A stretch of DNA of 64,000 nt from Phymorhynchus buccinoides (Eukaryota; Mollusca; Gastropoda; Neogastropoda; Raphitomidae), in the NCBI GenBank assembly GCA_017654935.2, contig CM065706.1:12340570-12404569 (forward strand). The letters are read 5' to 3'. Under the pieces are notes generated by a model. It did not search any database and was not told the origin of the DNA. It saw nothing but the letters and a program-made list of their open reading frames with translations. The translations under genes and the position numbers were made by a program. Of this stretch, positions 23,622-39,887 are shown in pieces (within the stretch, counting starts at the first letter, position 1; every line of letters starts with the position of its first letter).

Positions 23622-23766
23622 AATCTGAGAAAATGGTCTAGAGATATATATCCTTTCTGGCTTATCTAAGCCCAAAACCACCATCCCAGGCTTATGACAT
23701 CAAAAGTTATGACATCATCAATGACATCATTCAGTACGAGACCGTCTCGTAGCCAGGCAGGGAAAT
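23622..23766 (+). repeat. CRE-like dispersed repeat, copy 2
   Basis: The same as 16,063-16,205, with the three TGACATCA motifs and the 'acgagaccgtctcgt' end preserved. Confidence 0.75.
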
Positions 23767-23859
23767 AGCCTGTGCTAACGAAATCCATCAAAGCCATCCG
23801 AAAGATCTCAATTTCATTCAATTATGATTTACACCAACAATATCAGCTAAAATATTACA

Positions 23860-26041
23860 AACATCAATCCAATCAAAAGATCGAATCTCATCCATACGCC
23901 ATTCTTCAAAGCAACATTATCATGTTGCGTACACACCGAATCTATTAAGAACCTTTGACGAAAATCTGAATACAATGGACACACAAACAGTTTTCAACCA
24001 ATGATCTACAGCATGGACTATTTCTACTTTGTGCTGATTCAATGTAACGGTGTGTATTCCCATTTAATGGGAGGGCGTTTAATCTTAATTGAGAGATTGC
24101 TATTCTGAAACTATATGTATCCATATCACAAATATATTTTTCTCTTTCAAAAACTGTTTTAAATTATCTGTAATGATCATACCTGTCACTGGCTCTAAGT
24201 GTGCCAGTCCACTCTTGAATAAACCAGCCAACAAGTCTTCGTTTTAACAAAATCAAAAAGCTTTTAACGCCCCGAACACCCTGTTGTAATCAAATGAAAC
24301 CAAATCCCATTTGACATAACATTTTTCTGACTTTGGAGATCCAACAATCCTTTCCTGATCTGTCCATTTCAAGCAACATAATCGCTCATTAGATAATTGC
24401 CTAACTCATTTGACAGTGTTTTGAGAAAAACGCATAAAAGGTCTCAGTATTTTATTAAGAACTTACACATCTAATTTTTTTCTATAAAAATGCAATCTGC
24501 TGATCTCAATCGATTGACAGCGTGAGTGATAAAAAACACACAACTAAATGATACATAACTAGAGGCAAGTCAATGTTTATCAAAAACGAAGCTTAATTGA
24601 CTGTGACAATCTCACCTGGACTTGGCGCCGTCATCTTTGTGCAAACGTACCCAAGTCAGAAAAGAGAACGGCATATTTGCAACGTATCTATGGTGATCAC
24701 TTCCGCTTTTCCAGGTGCTTCTGTACTTTCTGTCATGATAGATACCAGTCAGCCAATGTCCTATAGACGTTTACTGCAAAACTGCCTAAATCTGAGTTAG
24801 GTGTTTTTCTTATGAGCGTGACGATGGTAAGCTTTATAAGGTAGCCGTTCATTTTCCATGTGTAATAACTTGAACCAATACCATACTACAGAAATAACCA
24901 AATTGACATAAAGAGGATATCTACCCAAATCTCCGTAGATCATTTTATTAGGAGATTTTACAGACACACAAGGAAACCGTTTGCAGGCTAACATATGAAT
25001 CTTTTCTATGTTATCAAGTTTGTTGAGGCCCCAGATTGCTGAAGAGTAGAGCAAGATGGGCTGAATTTTAACACAAAACCTTGAAATAATCATTTACAGA
25101 CATTTCTGTGTATTTTTGCAAGGCCCTGTTAAGTTGAATAACTGCGTTTTTACCCTTTGTTGCTAGATGTTGAGTGCCTCTTTTCATACTAGGCATAGTG
25201 GTAACATTAAACCCAAATAACAATAATTATCGACAACCTCCAATTTTTTACTTTCAAAGAACCACTGCTCATTTTCCCCTAGATATCAACCCTTTCTAAA
25301 TACCATGACTTTTTGGGGTTTTGATGTTTACACCTAAGTTCATTTCCTAGCAACACTTTTGTAAAACTTTTAATTGATTCTTTAACCGACTAGTAGTTGT
25401 TGATAATAAAGCCACATCATCTGCAAAAAGCAAGATGAACAGTTCTATGATACCAGGAATCATTTGAATACCATGTTTTCCCTGCACATCCATGTGATGA
25501 GCCAATTGATTTATAAACATAGAAAATATATAGCGTTGGACTCAAAACACACCCTTGACGTACACCTACAGGACAGTCGAAAAAATCAGTAATTTCACAG
25601 TTTGCACGAACATGGCATTCGAGAAGCTTACCATGTCTAACTGAATCGAATGCTTTCATAAAATCCACGAAAGCAACATACAATTTTCTGCCTTTTTTTG
25701 TAAACATTTCTGAGTAACTGCGTACAAATTAAATTTCTCATCAGAGATCAGAGATCAGAGATCATACTATTTTCCTCTAGCCATTAATTATATAGCCTTG
25801 AATTGAGCATGGTTGTATAGCATTTAGAAATAACACTGAGTAATGATACACCTATGTAATTATCCACATTTTCGGGATCTTCGGGGCCACTCACCTGTCT
25901 GCCAGATATTGTTGCAGATGACCACTAGCATATCTGTCATTTCATCTCCTCCTGCCTAAATCAGTTCCGCTGGGTTATTGTCCACACCCAGAGATTTTCC
26001 ATTTTTTAGTGTTACCGCATATATTGTTTCAAGCATCTGAT
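23860..26041 (-). mobile_element. LINE-B copy in B2
   Basis: Minus-strand polymerase pieces as in 16,282-18,497: 'NGKSLGVDNNPAELI' near 26,000, 'VGVRQGCVLSPTLY' near 25,550 and 'GLNKLDNIEKIHML' near 24,990. A 436-bp MITE interrupts it (24,383-24,818). Frames are broken; it is inactive. The element is head-to-head with LINE-C across a CT tract. Confidence 0.85.
24383..24818. mobile_element. TIR-bounded MITE in LINE-B (B2 copy)
   Basis: The same ends as 16,833-17,266. The internal minus-strand ATGGCGGC reads ATGACGGC here, so the YY1-like motif is damaged in this copy. Confidence 0.7.
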
Positions 26042-28361
<2,320 letters not shown>

Positions 28362-28706
28362 ATGCCTACAGACAAAAAGTATAGTCGTGGTAGATCAAGA
28401 AAACGTTCATTTCGTGGAAACAAACACACAAAATGTATCTTGTGAGGGAGAAAAGATGTTATCACCACCAAAATGTTTGAAAAAAGAATATGCCACGCCC
28501 CCATCTCTCGATCAGAAAACTTCGACACTTTCTGCCTGACCGAAGTCCCCACGTTCTATGCCAACAAAACCATCAACTTGATGATGGTGGTTGGGATGAG
28601 AAAGAAGAAAAAGAAGAACAGCAACGCAGAGCTAGGAGACAAAGATGCTCAGAATGAACAGCAGGCTGAAAGAGAAGGCCAGCCTTCCATTGCTGGAGCT
28701 CATTAG
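28362..28706 (+). pseudogene. Possible MULE-type transposase N-terminal fragment, frameshifted
   Basis: An ATG at 28,362 opens a short basic frame containing 'RSRKRSFRGNKHT', which stops early. Reading continues in other frames with 'KEYATPPSLDQKTSTLSA' and then a D/E/K-rich region. A basic 'RKxxFxGNxHT' start followed by a Ser-rich linker resembles the N-termini of invertebrate Mutator-like transposase proteins as I remember them. The catalytic domain is absent. The mirrored copy at 35,988-36,332 has the same breaks. Assignment is tentative. Confidence 0.35.
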
Positions 28707-28954
28707 GAGGGCACAAGGTAGGACATCACATGGTTTTTTCCGTCGACAAAAGTTTGCGTTTTTCTACGCGTTGGTTTACATGGTAAATAATATTTTCACT
28801 AATTTTCATCCTATTGCTTTCAAATTTGGCATGCAGATAGCAGGGGCCAGCACCAATGGCTGGTAGTACATTTGTGCAATTCTACTGGAAAGAAATGTTT
28901 TTCTCAATGATGATTATGTGGGATCACACGGAAAAAAATATTAAAAATTGGTGC

Positions 28955-30596
28955 AGAGTACAAAGAGTTTCAACAAACAAAAAGTTTTCGTTTCAAAAGA
29001 GTACAAAGAGTTTCAACAAACAAAACGTTTTCGTTTCAAAAGAGTACAAAGAGTTTCAACAAACAAAAAGTTTTCGTTTCAAAAGAGTACAAAGAGTTTC
29101 AACAAACAAAAAGTTTTCGTTTCAAAAGAGTACAAAGAGTTTCAACAAACAAAAAGTTTTCGTTTCAAAAGAGTACAAAGAGTTTCAACAAACAAAACGT
29201 TTTCGTTTCAAAAGAGTACAAAGAGTTTCAACAAATAAAACGTTTTCGTTTCAAAAGAGTACAAAGAGTTTCAACAAACAAAACGTTTTCGTTTCAAAAG
29301 AGTACAAAGAGTTTCAACAAACAAAACGTTTTCGTTTCAAAAGAGTACAAAGAGTTTCAACAAACAAAACGTTTTCGTTTCAAAAGAGTACAAAGAGTTT
29401 CAACAAACAAAACGTTTTCGTTTCAAAAGAGTACAAAGAGTTTCAACAAACAAAAAGTTTTCGTTTCAAAAGAGTACAAAGAGTTTCAACAAACAAAAGT
29501 TTTCGTTTCAAAAGAGTACAAAGAGTTTCAACAAACAAAACGTTTTCGTTTCAAAAGAGTACAAAGAGTTTCAACAAACAAAACGTTTTCGTTTCAAAAG
29601 AGTACAAAGAGTTTCAACAAACAAAAAGTTTTCGTTTCAAAAGAGTACAAAGAGTTTCAACAAACAAAAAGTTTTCGTTTCAAAAGAGTACAAAGAGTTT
29701 CAACAAACAAAAAGTTTTCGTTTCAAAAGAGTACAAAGAGTTTCAACAAACAAAACGTTTTCGTTTCAAAAGAGTACAAAGAGTTTCAACAAACAAAACG
29801 TTTTCGTTTCAAAAGAGTACAAAGAGTTTCAACAAACAAAAAGTTTTCGTTTCAAAAGAGTACAAAGAGTTTCAACAAACAAAACGTTTTCGTTTCAAAA
29901 GAGTACAAAGAGTTTCAACAAACAAAAAGTTTTCGTTTCAAAAGAGTACAAAGAGTTTCAACAAACAAAACGTTTTCGTTTCAAAAGAGTACAAAGAGTT
30001 TCAACAAACAAAACGTTTTCGTTTCAAAAGAGTACAAAGAGTTTCAACAAACAAAACGTTTTCGTTTCAAAAGAGTACAAAGAGTTTCAACAAACAAAAC
30101 GTTTTCGTTTCAAAAGAGTACAAAGAGTTTCAACAAACAAAAAGTTTTCGTTTCAAAAGAGTACAAAGAGTTTCAACAAACAAAACGTTTTCGTTTCAAA
30201 AGAGTACAAAGAGTTTCAACAAACAAAACGTTTTCGTTTCAAAAGAGTACAAAGAGTTTCAACAAACAAAAAGTTTTCGTTTCAAAAGAGTACAAAGAGT
30301 TTCAACAAACAAAACGTTTTCGTTTCAAAAGAGTACAAAGAGTTTCAACAAACAAAACGTTTTCGTTTCAAAAGAGTACAAAGAGTTTCAACAAATAAAA
30401 CGTTTTCGTTTCAAAAGAGTACAAAGAGTTTCAACAAACAAAAAGTTTTCGTTTCAAAAGAGTACAAAGAGTTTCAACAAACAAAACGTTTTCGTTTCAA
30501 AAGAGTACAAAGAGTTTCAACAAATAAAACGTTTTCGTTTCAAAAGAGTACAAAGAGTTTCAACAAACAAAACGTTTTCGTTTCAAAAGAGTACAT
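28955..30596 (+). repeat. 43-bp minisatellite, 38 units
   Basis: Unit: 'aaagagtttcaacaaacaaa' then 'acgttttcgtttcaaaagag' then 'tac'. The main variant is C or A before 'gttttcg'; a rarer variant has 'caaata', and one unit (near 29,495) lacks one A. No stop codon occurs in the standard unit in any forward frame, which makes a long but meaningless open frame (28,856-30,613). E2 has only about three units. Confidence 0.97.
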
Positions 30597-30929
30597 GTGT
30601 AATTAAAGTTTAAGTGCTTGTGTGGTTAAAGGGGAATCAGATGTTCTCTTCGGATGCAACAACTCTCTGAAAACGCCACAGCATGTTTTTTTTAAATATT
30701 GATAAGCACAGACTGCACAGACTGCAAACTCTATCGCTATTACCTACCTTTTGTGTCACATTCTTTAAAATAAATGGAGCTGATAAGTCATAATTTGCTC
30801 CAAATGCACTGTGGAGTTCACGTTGTGGGTGCGACACAATGGCTGGCTGATTACTCTGATTTCGGGGCTGGTAGATCTGCGATTGTTTTCGAAATAAATG
30901 TGTGAGTGCTCAATTTATTTTGAAGAATG

Positions 30930-31192
<263 letters not shown>

Positions 31193-31733
31193 ACAGAACA
31201 ATCATGAGAACATAGTCTCTCTTCGCTAACACGATGGTATGAGTGAGCCAAAAAGGGTCATTTGCTACCACACACATTTCTAGCCTGCATGGAGGTGACA
31301 AGATTCATCGCTAAGCATAGCTCTTCAGCCCTGGTGACCAATCGTAATCCCTTCCTGCCTATGTAAGTCTGATAAGGCAGTTGTTCTATAGGTGTGATGA
31401 TTATGATATGCATTTTTTCTCTCGATAGGAATTGTTCGGAAATACTTAACACAATTGGTCAAACAGGGGAAGTTACTCTACCATCAGGTACTGGGGTAGA
31501 TCCCCCAAATAGGGACGATTACCATCCGGGGGGTGTGTGTGTGTGGGTGGGGGGGGGCAATTGCTATCATGTATATTTTGGACATCTGTAGAGTCACCCC
31601 TTTATAACAAATGCATGATAGCAATCTGAAAGTGGTAACTTTCTGTCAACATGTGATTTATATTGGTAACCCTTATTGTGAACCATTTTTGGTAAGGGGG
31701 ACCCTACAGATGTCAAGACTGTATGATGGCTAT

Positions 31734-31735
<2 letters not shown>

Positions 31736-31776
<41 letters not shown>
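31736..31776. repeat. Poly-C run of 41
   Basis: An uninterrupted C run; the E2 counterpart at 59,895-59,915 has 21. Homopolymer length from sequencing is uncertain. Confidence 0.9.
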
Positions 31777-31778
<2 letters not shown>

Positions 31779-32339
31779 CTGAACCCTGAATTGGGTCTTT
31801 AAATACTGTCAATAACTTGGACAAATGAATCCCGGAGTGGGTCTTTAAATACAGTCAACAGCTTGGACAACTGAACCCTGGAATGGGTCTTTAAATAATG
31901 ATTGTCAATAGCTTAGACAACTGAACCCCGGAGTGGGTCTTTAAATACTGTCAATGGCTTGGACAACTGAACCCTGGAGTCGGTCTTTAAATACTGGAGT
32001 GGGTCTTTAATACCTTATGTCAAAAGCTTATACAACTGAACCACAGAGTGGGTCTTTAAACACCTTCTGTCAAAAGCTTGGACAACTGAAGCCTGGAGTG
32101 GGTCTTTAAATACCTTCTTTCAAAAGCTCGGACAACTGAGCCCGGGAGTGAGTATTTACATATTGTCAACTGTTTGGACAACTGAACCCCGGAGTGGGTC
32201 TTTAAATAATGATTGTTAATAATTTGGACACCTGAACCCTGGAATTGGTCTTTAAATACTGTCAATGGCTTGGACAACTGAACCCTGGAATGGGTCTTTA
32301 AATACTGTCAATACCTTGGACAACTGAAAGCTGGAGTGG

Positions 32340-32342
<3 letters not shown>

Positions 32343-32405
<63 letters not shown>

Positions 32406-32441
32406 GTGTGTGTGTGTGCGTGTGTGTGTGTGTGTGCGTCC

Positions 32442-32505
<64 letters not shown>

Positions 32506-32544
32506 GAGAGAGAGAGTGTGTGTGTGTGTTAGAGAGCGTGCGCT

Positions 32545-32580
<36 letters not shown>
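32343..32580. repeat. (GT)n compound microsatellite
   Basis: GT repeats with GC and GAGA interruptions. The E2 counterpart is about 60,491-60,735. Confidence 0.95.
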
Positions 32581-32581
<1 letters not shown>

Positions 32582-32595
32582 GAGAGAGAGAGAGT

Positions 32596-32739
32596 TGCTT
32601 TGTATATGCGTTGTTGCTGGTTGGTGTCATTCGTGAACGCTGTTTTTGTTGTCTGTTGATGAATAATTGATTGTAAAGCGCTTTGGGCTCATCTGAGGTA
32701 AAGCACAATATAAATGTACTATTATTATTATTATTATTT
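32596..32739 (+). mobile_element. SINE/LINE-like 3' tail with (ATT)n
   Basis: 'ttgtaaagcgctttgggctc', then 'atctgaggtaaagc', then 'ataaatgtactatt' and an ATT-repeat tail. The 'aaagcgct...tataaat(ATT)n' ending is a common short interspersed element tail in marine invertebrates. No promoter boxes or coding part are seen. The E2 copy (60,750-60,892) keeps 'aaagcgctatataaatg' intact; this one reads 'aaagcacaatataaatg'. Confidence 0.5.
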
Positions 32740-32883
32740 AAATACTGGAGTGGTTCTTCAAATACATTCTGTCAAAAGCTTGGACAACTGAACCCCAGAG
32801 TGGGTCTTTATATACTGCCAACAGTTTGGACAACTGAACCCCAGGGGGATCTTTAAATACTATCAAAAGCTTGGACAACTGAA

Positions 32884-32978
32884 CAACAAACAAATATTAG
32901 ATTTATCGTCCTCTCGATCCCTAAGGACACATATGGAACATTGCTTCATAGGACGAAAAACCTAATATGTGTTTGTTG
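32884..32978. repeat. Hairpin with 29-bp arms inside the 46-bp minisatellite
   Basis: Left arm 'caacaaacaaatattag' plus 'atttatcgtcct', right arm its reverse complement with about three mismatches. The E2 copy is 61,039-61,133. It is followed by a reversed fragment of the minisatellite. Confidence 0.8.
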
Positions 32979-33540
32979 CTCAGTTGACCAAGCTTGTGAC
33001 AGTATTTAAAGAACTGAACCCCGGTGTGGGTCTTTAAATACCTTCTGTCAAAAGCTTGGACAACTGAACGACGAATATCAATGTTTTACGTCCTCTCGGC
33101 CAAAGGTCATATGGAGCATTGCCGTAAAAAATAACTGAACCCCGGTGTGGGTCTTTAAATACCTTCTGTCAAGAGCTTGGACAACTGAACCCATGAGTGG
33201 GTCTTTAAATACCTACTGTCACTGTCGGATCGCATTGCATGCAGTGTTTCTTCCCCTTCAGTCTGATTAAGCCGTTGTCCTGTAAGCGTGATGATTACCA
33301 CATCCATTTTGTTTCTCAGTTGTTCTCCGACGCCCAAGTAAACTATAGACCCATGGACATGCACATTGTGTATTGGTAAAGTAGGTCACACTGAGCTGAC
33401 TTGGGTTCTATAGCGAATGTTAAAAGTTTGCCCTTCACTGCGTCTAGAGGACAACTGAGAAATTTGTGTTTGTGAAAATGTTGTGTATCAATGTTCTTAT
33501 TATAACATTTAAAAGAGACATTGACTGTGTTAATGGTCAA

Positions 33541-33616
33541 CTTAGGACGCGGATTTGACCGCCAGGGGGCAATCAAACCACTAGGGGCTTATCACGCGAT
33601 ATTCTTAGTTGGGCGT

Positions 33617-33658
<42 letters not shown>

Positions 33659-33676
33659 ACTCATCTCCCTCTCTCC

Positions 33677-33716
<40 letters not shown>

Positions 33717-33791
33717 ACGCCCAACTAAGAATATCGCGTGATAAGCCCCTAGTGGATTGATTGCCCCCTGGCGGTCAAATCCGCGTCCTAA
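33541..33791. mobile_element. Foldback element: 77-bp inverted arms around a GA/CT core
   Basis: The left arm (33,541-33,617) begins 'cttaggacgcggatttgacc' and the right arm (33,715-33,791) is its reverse complement with one mismatch that I can see. The centre is a GA tract, a G run, then a CT tract, itself nearly self-complementary. Nothing codes. The E2 copy is 61,696-61,965. A foldback-type non-autonomous element is the likeliest reading; target-site duplications are not evident. Confidence 0.8.
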
Positions 33792-33804
33792 GCTGCTCAT
33801 TAGA

Positions 33805-33965
33805 CTGGATCTGAGAAAATGGTCTAGAGATGATAGGCCTACCCTTCCCTACTTGTCTAAGCCCAACACCAGGGCAAGGGCTATAACATCAAAAGTTATG
33901 ACATCATCAATGACGTCGCACATCCCGTAGAAGACAGAGACATGTGTGCAGGGAAGGGGGTTAAT
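33805..33965 (+). repeat. CRE-like dispersed repeat, diverged copy in E1
   Basis: Shares 'ctgagaaaatggtctagaga', 'aagttatgacatcatcaatg' and 'cagggaa' with 16,063-16,205. One motif is a full 'tgacgtc' here. Confidence 0.7.
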
Positions 33966-34155
33966 TACCAGCGGCGAGGCAAAAGCTGGTTAATGTTTCC
34001 AGGGCTGTCTGGTTGTTCGTGGCTGTCTATCCATCCACCTGACTATCTATCTATCTATGTTGCCACCATAGCGTTTTGAACGGAGGGGGACCGAAGACCC
34101 ACACATTGTGCATGCGAATAAGTAGTTAGAATATCTAGGCCAAGTTCGAAGTTGA

Positions 34156-34182
34156 AGGTCATTGGTCAAAGGTCAAGGTCAA
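34156..34182 (+). promoter_or_regulatory. Cluster of AGGTCA-like half-sites
   Basis: Reads 'aggtcattggtcaaaggtca' then 'aggtcaa': four half-sites in 27 bp, including a DR1-like 'ggtcaaaggtca'. Nuclear receptors bind such direct repeats in animals. The same cluster is in E2 (62,331-62,357). No gene is adjacent, and such motifs are frequent in invertebrate repeats, so function is unproven. Confidence 0.3.
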
Positions 34183-34217
34183 CTCCAAACCACATACATA
34201 CACACATGCGCGCACAC

Positions 34218-34223
34218 GCACCC

Positions 34224-34254
<31 letters not shown>

Positions 34255-34289
34255 ACATACGCATGCTTTTGTCTATATTATATATTAGG

Positions 34290-34337
<48 letters not shown>

Positions 34338-34365
34338 GTGCGTGCGTGCGTGCGTGTGCGTGAGA

Positions 34366-34402
<37 letters not shown>

Positions 34403-34616
34403 CACACGCACACACACACACACGCCCGCGCGCGCACAATGCGTGCTTCCACTGCAAGGTCCAATGAACCGTTGTGCCAAGTTTCCTTACGATCGGTCCA
34501 GTGGCTTAGGCGCTATGAGCTGGAACACATTTTGGTCACAAACACACACACATACATACATATACATACACACACGAGCGGACAGCGAAACGGACAGGCC
34601 CTTGTTCCCATTCTAT
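34218..34616 (+). repeat. Compound C/CA/GT/GA microsatellite and dispersed-repeat tail ending E1
   Basis: C run and CA at about 34,220-34,258, GT and GA at 34,291-34,396, CA to 34,425. This is followed by 'ccaagtttccttacgatcgg', 'gcgctatgagctggaacac' and a CA-rich tail. E1 and E2 stop matching at 'cccattcta' (34,616/62,766). Confidence 0.7.
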
Positions 34617-34732
34617 TAATAACCTTTTTGGAAAACTAACCCTATCCCTTAGCCTACCCCCCCCCCCCCCCAATAAGACGGGAAAACGCAATGAACCACG
34701 ACTGACAAATGGCGCCGTGTACTGCAATACAT

Positions 34733-34769
<37 letters not shown>

Positions 34770-34830
34770 CCTATTAGATAATGGCCTAGGGTTAGGGATA
34801 GGGTTAGTATTCCAAAAAGGTTATTAGCTA
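34613..34830. repeat. Inverted repeat with C15 and G36 inner ends
   Basis: Outer arms: 'aataacctttttggaaaact' and following 'aaccctatcccttagcctac' at 34,618-34,656, against the reverse complement at about 34,784-34,826 ('ctagggttagggatagggtt' and on). The left arm runs into 15 Cs and the right arm follows 36 Gs (34,733-34,768). The arms contain TTAGGG-like triplets. It is just outside E1 and absent from the E2 boundary. Confidence 0.75.
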
Positions 34831-35746
34831 AAAAGGTTAATAAAATACAGCTTTATGTTTGGTAAGAAAGGCAAAAACGGGAAAATGGAATTAACCGAGA
34901 AATGCAGGGGGGTGGCACATCTTGACCTTCCTTCTTTTGTGACAGTGGGGACAGGAAAGAGAGTTGAGGGTATTTTTATGTAACTGGTTTATATTGAGAA
35001 ACTACATTGAAATTGATGTAGAAGGACCTAAATGTTGCAGACAATATTTTTTAGGTGTGTTTATAGAGGCGAAAACAAAGAATGTTCACGTCGCGGACAG
35101 GAAAATTGCTTCATTTACTTTGACACTGATTGACACAAATCTAATCATTGGAGAGCTTTCGAATTTCCCCCAAACAAAGAAAATGAACGGTTTTGTTGCA
35201 TGAACCAAACAGAAAGCAGGTAGGTCTATTAGATATTTTTTGGACGGTTGCTCGCTCTACAAGAAAAAATTGTGGTTAAAAACAAAAGACACATTAAAAA
35301 AAAGTTTAACTGCACATGAGTAGCCCGATTTGAGGTTCCTGCAACAGGCCACAGAGTAAAAAAGAAGTGTGCAAAATTTGAAGTATTTATCTCAATTAGT
35401 TCTTAACGGGGAAACCCTACCCAGATTTTGGTACCCAAATTGTAATGCCATGTGTTTAGTTTCTAACAGTCCCATCACAATGAAACTTGGCAAGAATATG
35501 CCCAAGACAGTAATCTTTGCATACAAAGTTTTTGGTAAGGCTGCGAATAATTTAAATATAACAAATAAAAAATAATTCCAAAAAATGTTCCGGAAGTAAA
35601 GAAAAATTACTACCACTTTTGGTCACTCCACTGAAGACATGTTTTATAAGCAGTACTTCATCTTTTATGTGCATGTACATCAACACAATAACAATGGCTG
35701 GTAGTAATATCTTAGCTCTACTGTTAACACAAAGTCCACAACTACC
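34831..35746. other. Unique part of the palindrome spacer, no gene seen
   Basis: AT-rich, with short frames only. A small inverted pair ('caatggctggtagta' near 35,692 and its complement near 35,831) straddles the right-arm inner boundary at 35,747. Confidence 0.5.
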
Positions 35747-35987
35747 GCACCAATTTTTAATATTTTGTTCCGTGTGATCCCACATAATCATCATTGAGAA
35801 AAACATTTACTTCCAATAGAATTGCACAAATGTACTACCAGCCATTGGTGCTGGCCCCGGCTATCTGCATGCCAAATTTGAAAGCAATAGGATGAAAATT
35901 AGTGAAAATATTATTTACCATGTAAACCAACGCGTAGAAAAACGCAAACTTTTGAAAAAACCATGTGATGTCCTACCTTGTGCCCTC

Positions 35988-36332
35988 CTAATGAGCTCCA
36001 GCAATGGAAGGATGGCCTTCTCTTTCAGCCTGCTGTTCATTCTGAGCATCTTTGTCTCCTAGCTCTGCGTTGCTGTTCTTCTTCTTCTTCTTTCTCATCC
36101 CAACCACCATCATCAAGTTGATGGTTTTGTTGGCATAGAACGTGGGGACTTCGGTCAGGCAGAAAGTGTCGAAGTTTTCTGATCGAGAGATGGGGGCGTG
36201 GCATATTCTTTTTTCAAACATTTTGGTGTTGATAACATCTTTTCTCCCTCACAAGATACATTTTGTGTGTTTGTTTCCACGAAATGAACGTTTTCTTGAT
36301 CTACCACGACTATACTTTTTGTCTGTAGGCAT
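35988..36332 (-). pseudogene. Possible MULE-type transposase N-terminal fragment (right arm)
   Basis: Mirror copy of 28,362-28,706 with the same basic start and breaks. A neighbouring frame reads 'KEYATPPSLDQKTSTLSA'. Tentative assignment, catalytic part missing. Confidence 0.35.
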
Positions 36333-38667
<2,335 letters not shown>

Positions 38668-39887
38668 TATCAGATGCTTGAAACAATATATGCGGTAACA
38701 TCTCTAAAAAATGGAAAATCTCCGGGTGTGGACAATAACCCAGCGGAACTGATTTAGGCAGGGGGAGATGAAATGACAGATGTGCTAGTGGTCATCTGCA
38801 ACAATATCTGGCAGACAGGTGAGTGGCCCCGAAGATCCCGAAAATGTGGATAATTACATAGGTGTATCATTACTCAGTGTTATTTATAAATGCTATACAA
38901 CCATGCTCAATTCAAGGCTATATAATTAATGGCTAGAGGAAAATAGTATGATCTCTGATCTCTGATGATAAATTTAATTTGTACGCAGTTACTCAGAAAT
39001 GTTTACAAAAAAAGGCAGAAAATTGTATGTTGCTTTCGTGGATTTTATGAAAGCATTCGATTCAGTTAGACATGGTAAACTTCTCGAATGCCATGTTCGT
39101 GCAAACTGTGAAATTACTGATTTTTGCGACTGTCCTGTAGGTGTACGTCAAGGGTGTGTTTTGAGTCCAACGCTATATATTTTCTATGTTTATAAATCAA
39201 TTGGCTCATCACATGGATGTGCAGGGAAAACATGGTATTCAAATGATTCCTGGTATTATGGAACTGTTCATCTTGCTTTTTGCAGATGATTTGGCTTTAT
39301 TATCAACAACTACTAGTCGGTTATAGAATCAATTAAACGTTTTACAAAAGTGTTGCTAGGAAATGAAATTAGGTGTGAACATCAAAACCCCAAAAAGTCA
39401 TGGTATTTAGAAAGGGTGGATATCTAGGGGAAAATGAGCAGTGGTTCTTTGAAAGTAAAATATTGGAGGTTGTCAATAATTATTGTTATTTGGGTTTAAT
39501 GTTACCACTATGCCTAGTATGAAAAGAGGTACTCAACATCTAGCAACAAAGGGTAAAAACGCAGCTATTCAACTTAACAGGGCCTTACAAAAATACACAG
39601 AAATGTCTGTAAATGATTATTTCAAGGTTTTGTGTTAAAATTCAGCCCATCTTGCTCTACTCTTCAGCAATCTGGGGCCTCAACAAACTTGATAACATAG
39701 AACAGATTCATATGTTAGCCCACAAACGGTTTTCTTGCGTGCCTGTAAAATCTCCTAATAAAATGATCTACGGAGATTTGGGTAGATATCCGCTTTATGT
39801 CAATTTGGTTATTTCTGTAGTATGATATTGGTTCAAGTTATTACACATGGAAAATGAATGGCTACCTTATAAAGCTTACCATCGTCA

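Larger units (their letters stand above)
31777..33215 (+). repeat. 46-bp minisatellite array, interrupted
   Basis: Units with 'aactgaaccc', 'ggagtgggtctttaaatac' and 'gcttggac' repeat from 31,777 to about 32,340 and again from about 32,741 to 33,215. They are interrupted by a GT tract with a SINE-like tail, a hairpin (32,884-32,978) and an inverted unit near 32,979-33,010. Unit length varies slightly. The E2 counterpart is 59,918-61,370. Confidence 0.9.

Noticed and set aside
28955..30596. CRISPR-like array of 43-bp repeats
   Set aside because: Units are contiguous with no spacers, and the genome is eukaryotic.
28856..30613. 585-codon open frame over the 43-bp minisatellite
   Set aside because: The frame exists only because the repeat unit has no stop in any forward frame; all three frames are used in turn and the start lies in unrelated non-coding sequence.
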